DNA of 60,564 bases from Rhodospirillales bacterium (GTDB lineage: Bacteria; Pseudomonadota; Alphaproteobacteria; Rhodospirillales; WMHbin7): positions 1-60,564 of the forward strand of contig JACRJC010000012.1 in assembly GCA_016215555.1 (NCBI GenBank), read 5' to 3'. Under the pieces are notes generated by a model. That model did not search any database. It saw nothing but the letters and a program-made list of their open reading frames with translations, and was not told the origin of the DNA. The translations under genes were made by a program, and so were the position numbers. Positions 1 to 16,973 of the stretch are shown here, piece by piece; position 1 is the stretch's first letter; each line of letters begins with the position of its first letter.

Positions 1-1
1 C

Positions 2-373
<372 letters not shown>

Positions 374-386
374 TTGGATTGCTGAA

Positions 387-409
387 CGGTCCGGAGCTTT
401 TCCGGACCG
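387..409 (+). terminator. Hairpin after tuf (terminator or processing site)
   Basis: A perfect 9-bp stem (387-395 pairs with 401-409) closes a 5-base loop directly downstream of the tuf stop codon. No T-tract follows, so it is not a standard intrinsic terminator. Because tRNA-Trp begins 15 bases later without an obvious promoter, it may instead be an RNase processing or transcript-stabilising hairpin in a tuf-tRNA-secE transcript. Confidence 0.5.
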
Positions 410-424
410 GCTCGGCTTGGTCAT

Positions 425-500
425 AGGAGTGTAGCTCAACTGGTAGAGCACCGGTCTCCAAAACCGGGGGTTGGGGGTTCGAGCCCCTCCACTCCTGCCA
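425..500 (+). tRNA. trnW: tRNA-Trp (CCA anticodon)
   Basis: This is a 76-base cloverleaf. The 7-bp acceptor stem AGGAGTG pairs with CACTCCT, the D-arm contains TAGCTCAACTGG, and the anticodon stem CCGGT/ACCGG surrounds loop CTCCAAA with anticodon CCA at 458-460. The T-arm carries GGTTCGAGCCC, and the CCA end is encoded at 498-500. The CCA anticodon reads UGG, hence tryptophan. It sits between tuf and secE, as in many proteobacteria. Confidence 0.97.
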
Positions 501-544
501 GTCGGCGACACTGCCAGAACAAACGAGCTTAGACGAAAAAGAGA

Positions 545-742
545 ATGGCGAAGATCACCCCAGGCCAATTTGTCCGGCAAGTCCGTCAGGAGACCAACAA
601 GGTCACCTGGCCGACGCGCAAGGAAACGTCGATTTCGACCATGATGGTGTTCGTGATGGTGTTTCTGACCGCTATCTTCTTTTTCTTCGTGGATTTCGTG
701 ATCTCGCACGGTGTGCGCTTGATCTTCGGTTTGGGAGCCTGA
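545..742 (+). CDS. secE: Preprotein translocase subunit SecE
   Basis: This 65-residue inner-membrane subunit of the SecYEG protein-conducting channel clamps the two halves of SecY. The short alphaproteobacterial form has an N-terminal amphipathic stretch ([20 protein letters not shown], residues 10-29) containing the conserved KVTWP motif, then one transmembrane helix at about 34-57. The ATG is preceded by a purine-rich AAAAAGAG site. It lies 45 bases after tRNA-Trp, and nusG follows after 5 bases, so secE and nusG are almost certainly one transcript. Confidence 0.97.
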   Translation: MAKITPGQFVRQVRQETNKVTWPTRKETSISTMMVFVMVFLTAIFFFFVDFVISHGVRLIFGLGA

Positions 743-747
743 CGGCC

Positions 748-1278
748 GTGGCACAGCGTTGGTACGTCATTCATGTCTATTCGGGCTTCGAGAAGAAGGT
801 GGCGCAGTCCATCAAGGAGCAGGCCGAGCAAAAGGGCATGACGGATCGGTTCGAGCAGGTGCTGGTGCCGATCGAGGAAGTGGTCGAGGTGCGCCGCGGT
901 TCCAAGGTGAACGCCGAGCGCAAGTTCTTCCCGGGCTATGTTCTGATCAAGATGGATCTGAACGACGACGCCTGGCACATGGTGAAGAACACGCCGAAAG
1001 TCACCGGTTTCCTGGGCGGGCGCGGACGGCCCTCGCCGATCACGGATGCCGAGGCCGAGCGCATCATGAAGCAGGTTCAAGAGGGAATCGAACGTCCGAA
1101 GCCCTCGATCAGTTTCGAGGTCGGCGAGCAGGTTCGCGTCAGCGACGGCCCGTTCACCTCGTTCAACGGCTTCGTCGAGGAAGTGGACGAGGACAAGGCA
1201 AGGCTCAAGGTGGCCGTGTCGATCTTCGGCCGCTCGACCCCCGTCGAGCTGGAATACTCCCAGGTCGAGAAGATCTAG
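748..1278 (+). CDS. nusG: Transcription termination/antitermination factor NusG
   Basis: The 176-residue protein has the family's usual length. The NGN domain (about 1-115) starts with [15 protein letters not shown] and contains [15 protein letters not shown]-terminal KOW domain (about 122-176) carries [17 protein letters not shown]. NusG binds RNA polymerase through NGN and Rho or ribosomal protein S10 through KOW, coupling transcription to translation. The start is GTG at 748, five bases after the secE stop. The downstream rplKAJL-rpoBC genes have the conserved order. Confidence 0.97.
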   Translation: MAQRWYVIHVYSGFEKKVAQSIKEQAEQKGMTDRFEQVLVPIEEVVEVRRGSKVNAERKFFPGYVLIKMDLNDDAWHMVKNTPKVTGFLGGRGRPSPITDAEAERIMKQVQEGIERPKPSISFEVGEQVRVSDGPFTSFNGFVEEVDEDKARLKVAVSIFGRSTPVELEYSQVEKI

Positions 1279-1355
1279 GAGCCAATCGGAGCGGGAGGCG
1301 CGCCACGCCGTACCGCGACACCCTGGGCAACCGCCCAACTTACTGAGGTGCTATC

Positions 1356-1787
1356 ATGGCAAAGAAGGTTATTGGCTACATCAAACTGCAAATCCCGGCC
1401 GGCAAGGCCAACCCGTCGCCCCCCGTGGGCCCGGCGTTGGGTCAGCGCGGCCTGAACATCATGGAGTTCTGCAAGTCGTTCAACGCCGCCACCCAGCAGC
1501 TTGAGCCCGGCATGCCCATTCCGGTGGTGATTACGGCCTTTTCCGACCGTACCTTCACCTTCATCACCAAGACCCCGCCCATCACCTACTTCCTGAAGAA
1601 GGCGGCGGGCATCCAGAAGGGCACGAAAACCCCTGGACGCGGCGACAAGGTGGGCAAGGTGACGATGGCGCAAGTGCGCGAGATCGCCGGCAAGAAGATG
1701 GTGGATCTCAATTGCAACGACGTCGAGGCGGCCAGCCGCATGATCGTCGGGTCGGCCCGCTCGATGGGCCTGGAAGTGGTGGAGTAG
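1356..1787 (+). CDS. rplK: 50S ribosomal protein L11
   Basis: The 143-residue L11 binds the GTPase-associated centre of 23S rRNA. The N-terminal domain has the proline-rich switch ([19 protein letters not shown], about 15-33), where thiostrepton-type drugs and RelA act. The C-terminal rRNA-binding domain contains [10 protein letters not shown] and ends with the [10 protein letters not shown] tail. A GAGGTGC ribosome-binding site lies 4-10 bases before the ATG. rplA follows after a 4-base gap, so the two are translationally linked. Confidence 0.98.
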   Translation: MAKKVIGYIKLQIPAGKANPSPPVGPALGQRGLNIMEFCKSFNAATQQLEPGMPIPVVITAFSDRTFTFITKTPPITYFLKKAAGIQKGTKTPGRGDKVGKVTMAQVREIAGKKMVDLNCNDVEAASRMIVGSARSMGLEVVE

Positions 1788-1791
1788 GCCA

Positions 1792-2487
1792 ATGGCTCTC
1801 GGAAAACGTACGAAGAAGGCCCAAGAGGGCATCGACCGCAACGCCTTTTACAAGGTCGATACCGCGGTCAAGATGATCAAGGAACGGGCGAACGCCAAGT
1901 TCGACGAGACGATCGAGATCGCCCTCAATCTGGGCATCGATCCGCGCCACGCCGACCAGATGGTGCGCGGCGTCGTCGATCTGCCCAACGGCACCGGCAA
2001 GACCGTGCGCGTGGCCGTGTTCGCCAAGGGCGCCAAGGCCGATGAAGCCGCCAAGGCCGGCGCCGACATCGTTGGTGCCGACGACCTGGCCGAAAAGGTC
2101 CAGGCCGGTCAGATGGATTTCGACCGCGTCATCGCCACCCCCGACATGATGGGCGTGGTCGGCAAGCTGGGCAAGGTGCTGGGTCCGCGCGGCCTGATGC
2201 CCAACCCCAAGCTGGGCACCGTGACCATGAATGTCGGCGAAGCCGTCAAGGCGGCCAAGGGCGGCCAGGTGCAGTTCCGCGCCGAAAAGACGGGCATCGT
2301 TCATGCCGGCATCGGCAAGGCCAGCTTCTCGGAGACTCAGATCGCCGAGAATGTGAAGGCCTTCGTGGACGCCATCAACAAGGCCAAGCCGCAGGGCGCC
2401 AAGGGCACGTATCTGAAGAAGGTGTCGCTGTCCTCGACCATGGGCCCAGGCGTCAAGCTGGACATTCCCAGCTTGAGCGGCGCGTAA
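1792..2487 (+). CDS. rplA: 50S ribosomal protein L1
   Basis: This 231-residue protein of the L1 stalk helps release deacylated tRNA from the E site. Conserved blocks visible are [20 protein letters not shown] near residue 40, [17 protein letters not shown] near 127, and a C-terminal TMGPGVKLD segment. In many bacteria L1 represses its own rplKA message; a target in this leader was not demonstrated. It starts 4 bases after rplK. A 425-base structured spacer separates it from rplJ. Confidence 0.98.
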   Translation: MALGKRTKKAQEGIDRNAFYKVDTAVKMIKERANAKFDETIEIALNLGIDPRHADQMVRGVVDLPNGTGKTVRVAVFAKGAKADEAAKAGADIVGADDLAEKVQAGQMDFDRVIATPDMMGVVGKLGKVLGPRGLMPNPKLGTVTMNVGEAVKAAKGGQVQFRAEKTGIVHAGIGKASFSETQIAENVKAFVDAINKAKPQGAKGTYLKKVSLSSTMGPGVKLDIPSLSGA

Positions 2488-2690
2488 GGCATTTTGCACG
2501 CGGGCAAGCGCCCGCGCGCGAGCCTCTCGCCGTCAATGACGGCAAATTTGTCTGCCGACGAAGTCGGCGGGCGAGCGGGAGCCAAGGGCGCACAGCGCCC
2601 GCCCGGCGCATGAGGGGCAGAGTGTAGAGTTTCCTTTCCGTCTGGCTTCGGCAGGGCGGAAAGGCGAAGGCCGCTTCGCGGCGGTCTTCA
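2488..2690 (+). other. Array of six hairpins in the rplA-rplJ spacer
   Basis: The spacer holds a run of GC-rich inverted repeats. The paired arms are 2499-2505/2510-2516, 2529-2534/2538-2543, 2554-2559/2563-2568, 2586-2591/2595-2600, 2634-2640/2657-2663 and 2670-2674/2678-2682, all with short loops. None is followed by a T-tract, and no convincing reading frame is present. The array could be RNA-processing sites or extragenic palindromic repeats separating the L11 and L10 units. The pairing is read directly; the role is inferred. Confidence 0.55.
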
Positions 2691-2694
2691 AACC

Positions 2695-2912
2695 TGTCCG
2701 AGACTGTGGGTACATCCAATCTGGGATGTTCAATGGGAAACCGCCCGCATAGACAGAGGCAAACCAACGTTTTCTCCGAATGGGGATGGCGGCTGGATCT
2801 TCTGGGACAGGCGAACCGGGCCGATGGGGCAAGTTCGCCCAATTGGCCCTCGTCAGAGGTGGGTGGCAAGGAGAAATCCGAACCATCCGAAGTTTAGCGG
2901 AGACGAAAACCC
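2695..2912 (+). promoter_or_regulatory. Probable L10 (rplJ) autoregulatory leader
   Basis: About 218 bases upstream of rplJ contain no gene. They hold unpaired, adenine-rich segments (AACCAACGTTTTCTCCGAAT) between GC-rich pairing stretches. In bacteria the L10-L12 complex binds a kink-turn in the rplJ leader and represses rplJL translation (Rfam family L10_leader). Position and length fit that element. The exact fold was not computed and the promoter was not located. A ribosome-binding site near AGCGGAG precedes the GTG start. Confidence 0.45.
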
Positions 2913-3431
2913 GTGGACCGGAACCAAAAGAAGCAACTGGTCGAACAACTGCACGGATCCTTCGCCGAGACCGGTCTGGTCGTCGTGACCCATTACATGG
3001 GGCTTACGGTGGCCGAAATGACCGCTCTTCGCGGAAAGATGAGTGCGGCTGGAGCCAGCTTCAAGGTGACTAAGAACCGGCTCACGCGTCTTGCCTTGAA
3101 GGATACAGCGTTCGACACGCTGGCCGATCTGTTCAAGGGTCCTACGGCAATCGCCTATTCCAAGGATCCTGTGGCAGCGGCCAAGGTCGCCGTTGAATTC
3201 GCCAAGACCAATGAGAAGCTGGTGATCCTGGGCGGTGCCCTCGGGTCGAAGGTGTTGGGCGTCGAGGGCGTGAAAGCCCTGGCCACCCTGCCCTCGCTCG
3301 ACGAGCTGCGCGCCAAGATCCTCGGCATGGTGCAGACGCCTGCGACCCGCATCGCTGGCGTCCTCCAGGCCCCGGCGGGTCAACTCGCCCGGGTTCTCAA
3401 GGCCAAGGCAGATCAAGGCGAAGCCGCTTAA
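2913..3431 (+). CDS. rplJ: 50S ribosomal protein L10
   Basis: This 172-residue protein is the base of the ribosomal stalk. Its N-terminal half binds 23S rRNA ([20 protein letters not shown], then [12 protein letters not shown]), and its C-terminal helix ([14 protein letters not shown]) carries the L7/L12 dimers. The start is GTG at 2913 with an AGCGGAG site upstream. rplL follows after 51 bases with its own strong AAGGAG site, consistent with the higher stoichiometry of L12. L10 is normally the autoregulator of this operon. Confidence 0.97.
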   Translation: MDRNQKKQLVEQLHGSFAETGLVVVTHYMGLTVAEMTALRGKMSAAGASFKVTKNRLTRLALKDTAFDTLADLFKGPTAIAYSKDPVAAAKVAVEFAKTNEKLVILGGALGSKVLGVEGVKALATLPSLDELRAKILGMVQTPATRIAGVLQAPAGQLARVLKAKADQGEAA

Positions 3432-3482
3432 GAGCCAAACCGCAACAACCCAGAATTCAAGCTGCAATAAGGAGTTAGTAAA

Positions 3483-3857
3483 ATGGCTGATCTTGCCAAG
3501 CTGGTAGACGAACTTTCGGCCCTCACCGTCCTCGAGGCGGCCGAGCTGTCGAAGATGTTGGAAGAAAAGTGGGGCGTTTCCGCCGCCGCTCCGGTGGCCG
3601 TTGCCGCCGGTCCGGCCGCCGCCGCCGCCGCCCCGGTCGAAGAGAAGACCGAATTCACCGTCGTCCTGATCGAGGGCGGCGAGAAGAAGATCAACGTGAT
3701 CAAGGAAGTCCGTGCCATCACCGGCCTTGGCCTCAAGGAAGCCAAGGATCTGGTCGAAGGCGCTCCCAAGGACGTCAAGGACGGCGTTTCGAAGGACGAG
3801 GCTGCCAAGTTGAAGAAGCAGTTGGAAGACGCCGGCGCCAAGGTCGAAGTCAAGTAA
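3483..3857 (+). CDS. rplL: 50S ribosomal protein L7/L12
   Basis: This 124-residue stalk protein recruits translation GTPases. The N-terminal dimerisation domain (1-32), an alanine/proline hinge (about 36-52, run of [15 protein letters not shown]) and the C-terminal factor-binding domain ([20 protein letters not shown], then [17 protein letters not shown]) are all intact. A strong AAGGAG ribosome-binding site sits 9 bases before the ATG. A large hairpin follows, before rpoB. Confidence 0.98.
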   Translation: MADLAKLVDELSALTVLEAAELSKMLEEKWGVSAAAPVAVAAGPAAAAAAPVEEKTEFTVVLIEGGEKKINVIKEVRAITGLGLKEAKDLVEGAPKDVKDGVSKDEAAKLKKQLEDAGAKVEVK

Positions 3858-3894
3858 GACCTCGCTTTGTTGCCAGTGAGTACCTATCTCTAAA

Positions 3895-3931
3895 CCCGGC
3901 GCCGAAGGGGGAAACCCCTTCGGCTTCCGGG
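3895..3931 (+). terminator. Attenuator hairpin between rplL and rpoB
   Basis: A perfect 10-bp stem (3901-3910 with 3915-3924) with a GAAA tetraloop is nested in a further 5-bp outer stem and followed by CGTTTTCC. Partial termination between rplL and rpoB is established in E. coli, where it makes ribosomal protein message exceed polymerase message. This hairpin is in the corresponding place and has a short T run. The function is inferred from position and structure. Confidence 0.65.
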
Positions 3932-4009
3932 CGTTTTCCGCCTTTGGGTGCCCGGGCGGGGAATTGCGGTTCAAGGGCGCAGACTGACAGTAGATGATAA
4001 GGAGCGGCA

Positions 4010-12364
<8,355 letters not shown>

Positions 12365-12381
12365 GCAACCTATCCGCATCA

Positions 12382-12425
12382 AGGCCCCCGGGATCGTGTT
12401 TCAACCTGTCCCGGGGGCCTTTTTT
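12382..12425 (+). terminator. Intrinsic terminator of the rpoBC operon
   Basis: A perfect 12-bp GC-rich stem (12382-12393 with 12409-12420) closes a 15-base loop and is followed immediately by a T6 run. It starts 17 bases after the rpoC stop. The next gene, aspS, must therefore use its own promoter or readthrough. Confidence 0.92.
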
Positions 12426-12457
12426 CTGAATAACGACCCGGTTTGAAAGAGCCCGAC

Positions 12458-14245
12458 ATGCACGCCTATCGCACCCACACTTGCGGCCAATTGCGCGACA
12501 CCGATGACGGATCACAGGTCCGCATCTCGGGCTGGGTGCATAAAAAGCGCGACCACGGCAATCTGCTGTTTGTCGATTTGCGCGACCATTACGGCCTGAC
12601 GCAATGCGTGGCCGACACCTCGGCCCCGGTCTTCAAGACGCTGGAAGGGCTGAAGCCGGAAAGCGTGGTCACGATTACCGGCAAGGTCGTCAAGCGGTCG
12701 GCCGAGACGGTCAATCCCAAACTGCCGACCGGACAGATCGAAGTGGTGGTGGGCGACGTCGCCATCCAATCGACCGCCGACACTTTGCCCATCATGGTGG
12801 CGGGCGATCAGGAATTTCCCGAGGATATGCGCCTCAAATACCGCTTCCTCGATCTTCGGCGCGAGAAGATCCACGCCAATATGGTGCTGCGCTCGAATGT
12901 CATCGCCAGCTTGCGCAAGCGCATGATTGACCAGGGCTTTACGGAATTCCAGACCCCCATCCTGACCGCCTCCTCGCCCGAGGGTGCCCGCGACTATCTG
13001 GTGCCGTCTCGCATCCATCCCGGCAAGTTCTACGCCCTGCCGCAGGCGCCACAACAGTTCAAGCAGTTGCTGATGGTGGCCGGGTTCGATCGCTATTTCC
13101 AGATCGCACCTTGTTTCCGCGACGAGGATGGCCGCGCCGACCGCTCGCCCGGCGAATTCTACCAGCTCGATTTCGAGATGAGCTTCGCCACCCAGGACGA
13201 CGTCTTCACCGCCATCGAGCCGGTGCTGGCCGGCGTCTTCGAGGAATTCGGCCAGCGCCGCGCCGTCTGCAAGCCGCCTTTTGTGCGCATCGCCTATGAC
13301 GAGGCGATGTTGAAATACGGCTCGGACAAGCCGGATCTGCGCAATCCGCTGCTGATTTCCGACGTCTCAGCAGCCTTCAAGGATTCGGGTTTCGGCATCT
13401 TCGCCCGCGCCGTCGAGGCGGGCTCGGTGGTGCGCGCCATTCCCGCCCCCGGCGCAGGAACCAAGCCTAGAAGTTTCTTCGACAAGTTGAACGACTGGGC
13501 GCGCGAAACCGGCGCCGCCGGCCTTGGCTATATCGTTTTCGAGGACAGCGGCGCCAAAGGGCCCATCGCCAAGAATCTCGACGCCCAGCGGCTGGAGCAA
13601 ATCAAGGCCCTGGCCGGCGTGAAAGCCGGCGACGCCGTCTTCTTCGCCTGCGACAAGCCCCTGGCCGCCGCCAAATTCGCAGGCCTTGTGCGCACCCGCC
13701 TGTGCAACGAGCTTGAATTGCTAGAACAGGGCGTCTTCAAATTCTGCTGGATCGTCGATTTCCCGATGTACGAACTGAACGAGGATACCGGCCTGATCGA
13801 ATTCAGCCACAACCCCTTCTCGATGCCCCAGGGCGGCATGGAGGCGCTGTTGAACCAGGATCCGCTGACCATCAAGGCCTATCAGTACGACATCGTCTGC
13901 AACGGCGTCGAATTGTCGTCGGGCGCCATCCGCAATCATCGCCCCGAAGTCATGCTGAAAGCCTTCGAGATCGCCGGTTACCCGGCCGAAGAGGTCGAGC
14001 GGCGCTTCGGTGGCATGCTGAACGCCTTTCGCTTCGGAGCACCCCCGCATGGCGGTTCGGCCCCCGGCATCGACCGCATCGTCATGCTGCTGGCCGACGA
14101 GCCCAATATCCGCGAAGTCATTCTGTTCCCGATGAACCAGCAAGCGCAGGATCTGCTGATGCAGGCCCCCGCCGAGATCGACGACAAGCGCCTAAAGGAA
14201 CTGCACATCAAGCTCGACCTGCCCAAGAAGGCGATCAAGGGCTAG
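12458..14245 (+). CDS. aspS: Aspartate--tRNA ligase
   Basis: This class II aminoacyl-tRNA synthetase of 595 residues charges tRNA-Asp. It has an N-terminal OB-fold anticodon-binding domain (about 1-105, [20 protein letters not shown]), motif 2 [10 protein letters not shown] near residue 220, the bacterial GAD insertion domain in the middle, and motif 3 [14 protein letters not shown] near 530-545. The ATG at 12458 is preferred over an in-frame TTG at 12443 because it matches the usual [10 protein letters not shown]-type N-terminus and lies after a GAAAGAG site. Many alphaproteobacteria use a non-discriminating AspRS that also charges tRNA-Asn; this cannot be settled here. Confidence 0.96.
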   Translation: MHAYRTHTCGQLRDTDDGSQVRISGWVHKKRDHGNLLFVDLRDHYGLTQCVADTSAPVFKTLEGLKPESVVTITGKVVKRSAETVNPKLPTGQIEVVVGDVAIQSTADTLPIMVAGDQEFPEDMRLKYRFLDLRREKIHANMVLRSNVIASLRKRMIDQGFTEFQTPILTASSPEGARDYLVPSRIHPGKFYALPQAPQQFKQLLMVAGFDRYFQIAPCFRDEDGRADRSPGEFYQLDFEMSFATQDDVFTAIEPVLAGVFEEFGQRRAVCKPPFVRIAYDEAMLKYGSDKPDLRNPLLISDVSAAFKDSGFGIFARAVEAGSVVRAIPAPGAGTKPRSFFDKLNDWARETGAAGLGYIVFEDSGAKGPIAKNLDAQRLEQIKALAGVKAGDAVFFACDKPLAAAKFAGLVRTRLCNELELLEQGVFKFCWIVDFPMYELNEDTGLIEFSHNPFSMPQGGMEALLNQDPLTIKAYQYDIVCNGVELSSGAIRNHRPEVMLKAFEIAGYPAEEVERRFGGMLNAFRFGAPPHGGSAPGIDRIVMLLADEPNIREVILFPMNQQAQDLLMQAPAEIDDKRLKELHIKLDLPKKAIKG

Positions 14246-14272
14246 GCCGACGAGAACGACAAGGAAACGCGC

Positions 14273-14605
14273 GTGCCCAAGGAAAACCGGCGCATTCTAT
14301 TTTCTTCCGCCGAAGTGCATCGCGCGCTGCTGGAATATTCTGCCCAGCACAACAAGCCCATCCGCGACGGCAAGGTGATTTCCTTTCTCTTCGATCCCGC
14401 CGAAACCCCGGCCCTGGTGCTGATGGTCAGCGCCAAGGACGGACAGATCGAAAACCACAGCTTCAAGCTGGCCGAGCTTGGCGCCGCCATCATCACCTTT
14501 TGCCGCAACCACAAAATCCCCCTGCCCCACAAGGGCAAGAAGTCGCTGATCAAGATGGAAGACACGGTGGCCATCACCGTCGGCCACGAATGGGATGTGG
14601 TGTAG
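14273..14605 (+). CDS. Conserved hypothetical protein, 110 residues
   Basis: A small, probably cytoplasmic protein beginning at GTG 14273, 27 bases after aspS on the same strand; co-transcription is likely. The sequence is charged, with no signal peptide or membrane segment. It has an N-terminal helix (SSAEVHRALLEYSAQHN), a central beta-rich portion (ALVLMVSAKDGQIENHSF) and a lysine-rich stretch (PHKGKKSLIK). Codon use resembles its neighbours, so it is likely expressed. I do not recognise the family. It converges on the next minus-strand gene with only 6 bases between stops. Confidence 0.7.
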   Translation: MPKENRRILFSSAEVHRALLEYSAQHNKPIRDGKVISFLFDPAETPALVLMVSAKDGQIENHSFKLAELGAAIITFCRNHKIPLPHKGKKSLIKMEDTVAITVGHEWDVV

Positions 14606-14611
14606 AGCCGT

Positions 14612-15166
14612 CTACACTTCCAGCTTCACCGGTTCCGGCGGCAGATCCTGCCAGCGCAGCACGTCGAGCACGCGCCTAGCCCGCTCGACCACTTCGGGAT
14701 TGTCAGCGGAATATTTCTCCTCGAACTCGACTCGCTGCTGCCAGGCGATGACCATGTCCTTGGGGCGGTCGGGCTGGGCGTTCTCGCCGGTCAACTGGCC
14801 GATGGTCTTGTCGAAATCGGGATGCAGTTCCGATGGAAAGCCGACCATCTTGTATTCGTCCCAGGTGAATGTGCCGTCCATATACATGTTGTAGGAAAAG
14901 TCGGCCAGTTCGCGGGGCGTCATGCTGCGCACATTGCCGCGCTCGGAAGGTGCCGGCAGCATCAGATAATCGTTGGCGCCAGCCGCCTCCTGCCCGGCAG
15001 CGGAAAGTTTGACCTCGACCGCAGCAGCAGCGCCGGACGAAGCATCCGGCGAAGGCTGGCCCAGCTTGGGCTCCAACCGCGCCTCATCCTTGTCGCGTTC
15101 GGACAAGCCCTTGCCCCATCCGAAGAGCGGGAAGTCCTTGAACAGCGATGTTTCAATGCCCAACAT
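14612..15166 (-). CDS. Hypothetical protein, 184 residues
   Basis: The N-terminal third is low-complexity (ASSGAAAAVEVKLSAAGQEA) and probably disordered. The C-terminal part is an ordered helical region with aromatic motifs (LADFSYNMYMDGTFTWDEYK) and a tryptophan near the end. It has no signal peptide or membrane helix. It begins 11 bases after the stop of the diguanylate cyclase gene, so the two probably share a transcript and perhaps a pathway. I do not recognise the family; an output partner for the cyclase is possible but speculative. Confidence 0.65.
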   Translation of the reverse strand: MLGIETSLFKDFPLFGWGKGLSERDKDEARLEPKLGQPSPDASSGAAAAVEVKLSAAGQEAAGANDYLMLPAPSERGNVRSMTPRELADFSYNMYMDGTFTWDEYKMVGFPSELHPDFDKTIGQLTGENAQPDRPKDMVIAWQQRVEFEEKYSADNPEVVERARRVLDVLRWQDLPPEPVKLEV

Positions 15167-15177
15167 GGTTCGCTCTA

Positions 15178-15885
15178 TCAGGCCGCAGCCTCGTTCATGG
15201 AAAGTCTGGGTTCCGAGCGCCGCTCGCGCTTGGCTTCATACATCGCCTGGTCGGCGTCGATCAGGATCTGATGATGCTCGTCCTCGGGCCCATAGGCCTG
15301 GATGCCGAAGCTGGCCTTCACGGAAATCAGATTGCCGTCCCAGATGATGCAACTGGAATTGACGGCCTTTTCCAACGTGCGGGCCCGCACCAGACCGTTG
15401 CGCCAAGCGGTGTTGACAAGCAGCATGGCGAATTCGTCGCCGCCCAGCCGGCCCACGGCATCGGTGTCGCGGATCGAGGCCGCCAGCATGGCCGCCATAT
15501 GGCGCAACACTTCGTCGCCCGCGGCATGGCCGAAATTGTCGTTGATGGGCTTGAAGCCGTCGAGATCGATATAGACCAGCACGCCATGCTCTTCGCGCCG
15601 GCGCGCCTCGGCCAAGGCCAGACGCATCCGGTGATCGAAGCCGCGCCGATTGTAAAGCCCGGTCAGTTCATCGGTATGCGCCAACCGCTCCAGCATATGG
15701 ATGCGGGCTTCCTGCTGGACCAGGCGCTCACGCGCTTCTTGCGCCACCGCCAGGGCCAGGTCGGCGAAGCTTTGGTTCTCGCGCTCGGATGGGCCATAGC
15801 GTTTCAGATAGCGGGTGATGCGTTCGATATTGGCCACCAGATCGGTCTGGCTGACCAGTTCCTGTCCCTCGTGCCCGTCATGCAT
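15178..15885 (-). CDS. Diguanylate cyclase (GGDEF domain)
   Basis: The 235-residue soluble protein probably makes cyclic di-GMP from two GTP. The N-terminal 65 residues are helical and likely form a coiled coil (ERLVQQEARIHMLERLAHTD). The GGDEF domain fills residues 70-225, with DELTGLYNRRGFD, an intact GRLGGDEFAML active site and an RxxD inhibitory site (RDTD) exactly five residues before GGDEF. No sensory domain or membrane anchor is seen. The first gene of a likely two-gene minus-strand unit, it is divergent from the eipB-like gene. A GGAGCAAATC site precedes the ATG. Confidence 0.9.
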   Translation of the reverse strand: MHDGHEGQELVSQTDLVANIERITRYLKRYGPSERENQSFADLALAVAQEARERLVQQEARIHMLERLAHTDELTGLYNRRGFDHRMRLALAEARRREEHGVLVYIDLDGFKPINDNFGHAAGDEVLRHMAAMLAASIRDTDAVGRLGGDEFAMLLVNTAWRNGLVRARTLEKAVNSSCIIWDGNLISVKASFGIQAYGPEDEHHQILIDADQAMYEAKRERRSEPRLSMNEAAA

Positions 15886-16050
15886 GGATTTGCTCCTTGA
15901 AGATACCGGCTGAGACCCTTCTGGCCCCAGGCACTCCCCGCAAATCGCGTGCCAGCGGATTTCATCGGTATTTCAGGGGCGTGCGGGTCGAATGCCCGGC
16001 AATTTCTGCCCATGACCCTAGGGAAGGCCGGAATCTTTGCCCCACCCCCC

Positions 16051-16078
16051 TGTTCACAGGATGGTTGAGCGCTATAAT
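16051..16078 (+). promoter_or_regulatory. Candidate sigma-70-type promoter of the eipB-like gene
   Basis: A perfect TATAAT at 16073-16078 lies 16 bases downstream of a weak -35 match TGTTCA (16051-16056). Transcription would begin near 16085, leaving a leader of about 33 bases before the ATG at 16118. This supports the downstream start over the in-frame TTG at 16037. Confidence 0.45.
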
Positions 16079-16117
16079 GTTAATTGGCTTTTGATTACCG
16101 ATTTAGACGGTTCCCCA

Positions 16118-16933
16118 ATGATGCGCCTTCGCCTTTTGGCCCTGACCGCCCTTGTGGCCTGCCTGACGGCGGCTTCCGTCCCTTTGATGGCGGCCGAGAT
16201 GGCGCCGCATCGGGCCGATTATGTCCTCTCCTTGAAGTCGGCCAAGCAGGGCAGCGGCATCGTCGGGCTTAAGGGGGCGATGAGCTTTTCCTTCGCCGAC
16301 AGTTGCGACGGCTGGACCGTGGAAAACAAGACCGTGATGACCATGCAGCAGGCCGAGGGCGACGAGATCGAAACACGCTGGAGCTTCTTAACCTGGGAGG
16401 CCAAGGACGGGCTTAGCTACCGGTTCCGCGTGCAAAGCCTGCGCAACGGCGAGAAGGCCGAGGATATCGAGGGCAGGGCCACGCTGGAAGGCCAGGGCGG
16501 AGCCGGCAAGGCCCAACTGTCGCGTCCCGAAGACAAAACCATCCGCCTGCCCAGGGGCACCTTGTTCCCGGCCACCCACACCCGTCTTTTCCTGGCCGAG
16601 GCGGCCAAGGGCGGCACCTTGTTCAAGCGCCTGGTCTTCGATGGCTCGTCCCTCGACTCGCCGCAGGAAGTCAACGCCCTGATCGGCAAATCCAGACCCG
16701 CCGTCGCCAAGCCTTCCGGCAAACTGGGAGCCCATCCCTTGCTGGCCGGTCCGTCCTGGCCGTCGCACATGGCCTTCTTCAACAAGGATGCCGAAGACGG
16801 ATTGCCGATCTTCGAAATCAGCCTGCGCTATTTCGAGAACGGCATCGCCGACGATCTGGTCGAGGATTACGGCAACTTCACGGTGCGCTCGCAGCTCATC
16901 AAGCTCGAGCCTCTGCCCAAGCCCGACTGCTGA
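16118..16933 (+). CDS. EipB/DUF1849-family periplasmic protein
   Basis: The 271-residue exported protein has a signal peptide (MRLRLLALTALVACLTAASV, cleavage near AAA/AE at 25-27). The mature part resembles DUF1849, whose Brucella member EipB is a periplasmic beta-spiral protein needed for cell-envelope integrity. Features fitting this are the AxHRADYVLSL start, the SCDGW motif with Cys63, and a Cys as the final residue (271); EipB has a conserved disulfide between two such cysteines. The start at 16118 gives the signal peptide the right length, and a longer TTG start would spoil it. The hydrolase gene 40 bases downstream is probably co-transcribed. Confidence 0.8.
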   Translation: MMRLRLLALTALVACLTAASVPLMAAEMAPHRADYVLSLKSAKQGSGIVGLKGAMSFSFADSCDGWTVENKTVMTMQQAEGDEIETRWSFLTWEAKDGLSYRFRVQSLRNGEKAEDIEGRATLEGQGGAGKAQLSRPEDKTIRLPRGTLFPATHTRLFLAEAAKGGTLFKRLVFDGSSLDSPQEVNALIGKSRPAVAKPSGKLGAHPLLAGPSWPSHMAFFNKDAEDGLPIFEISLRYFENGIADDLVEDYGNFTVRSQLIKLEPLPKPDC

Positions 16934-16973
16934 TCTTTCCCTTCCTTTTCCTTTCTCTCATCCAAGGCGTTTC

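Noticed and set aside
2533-2897. Several short frames between rplA and rplJ
   Set aside because: They overlap hairpins and the probable L10 leader and encode Arg/Pro-rich low-complexity peptides.
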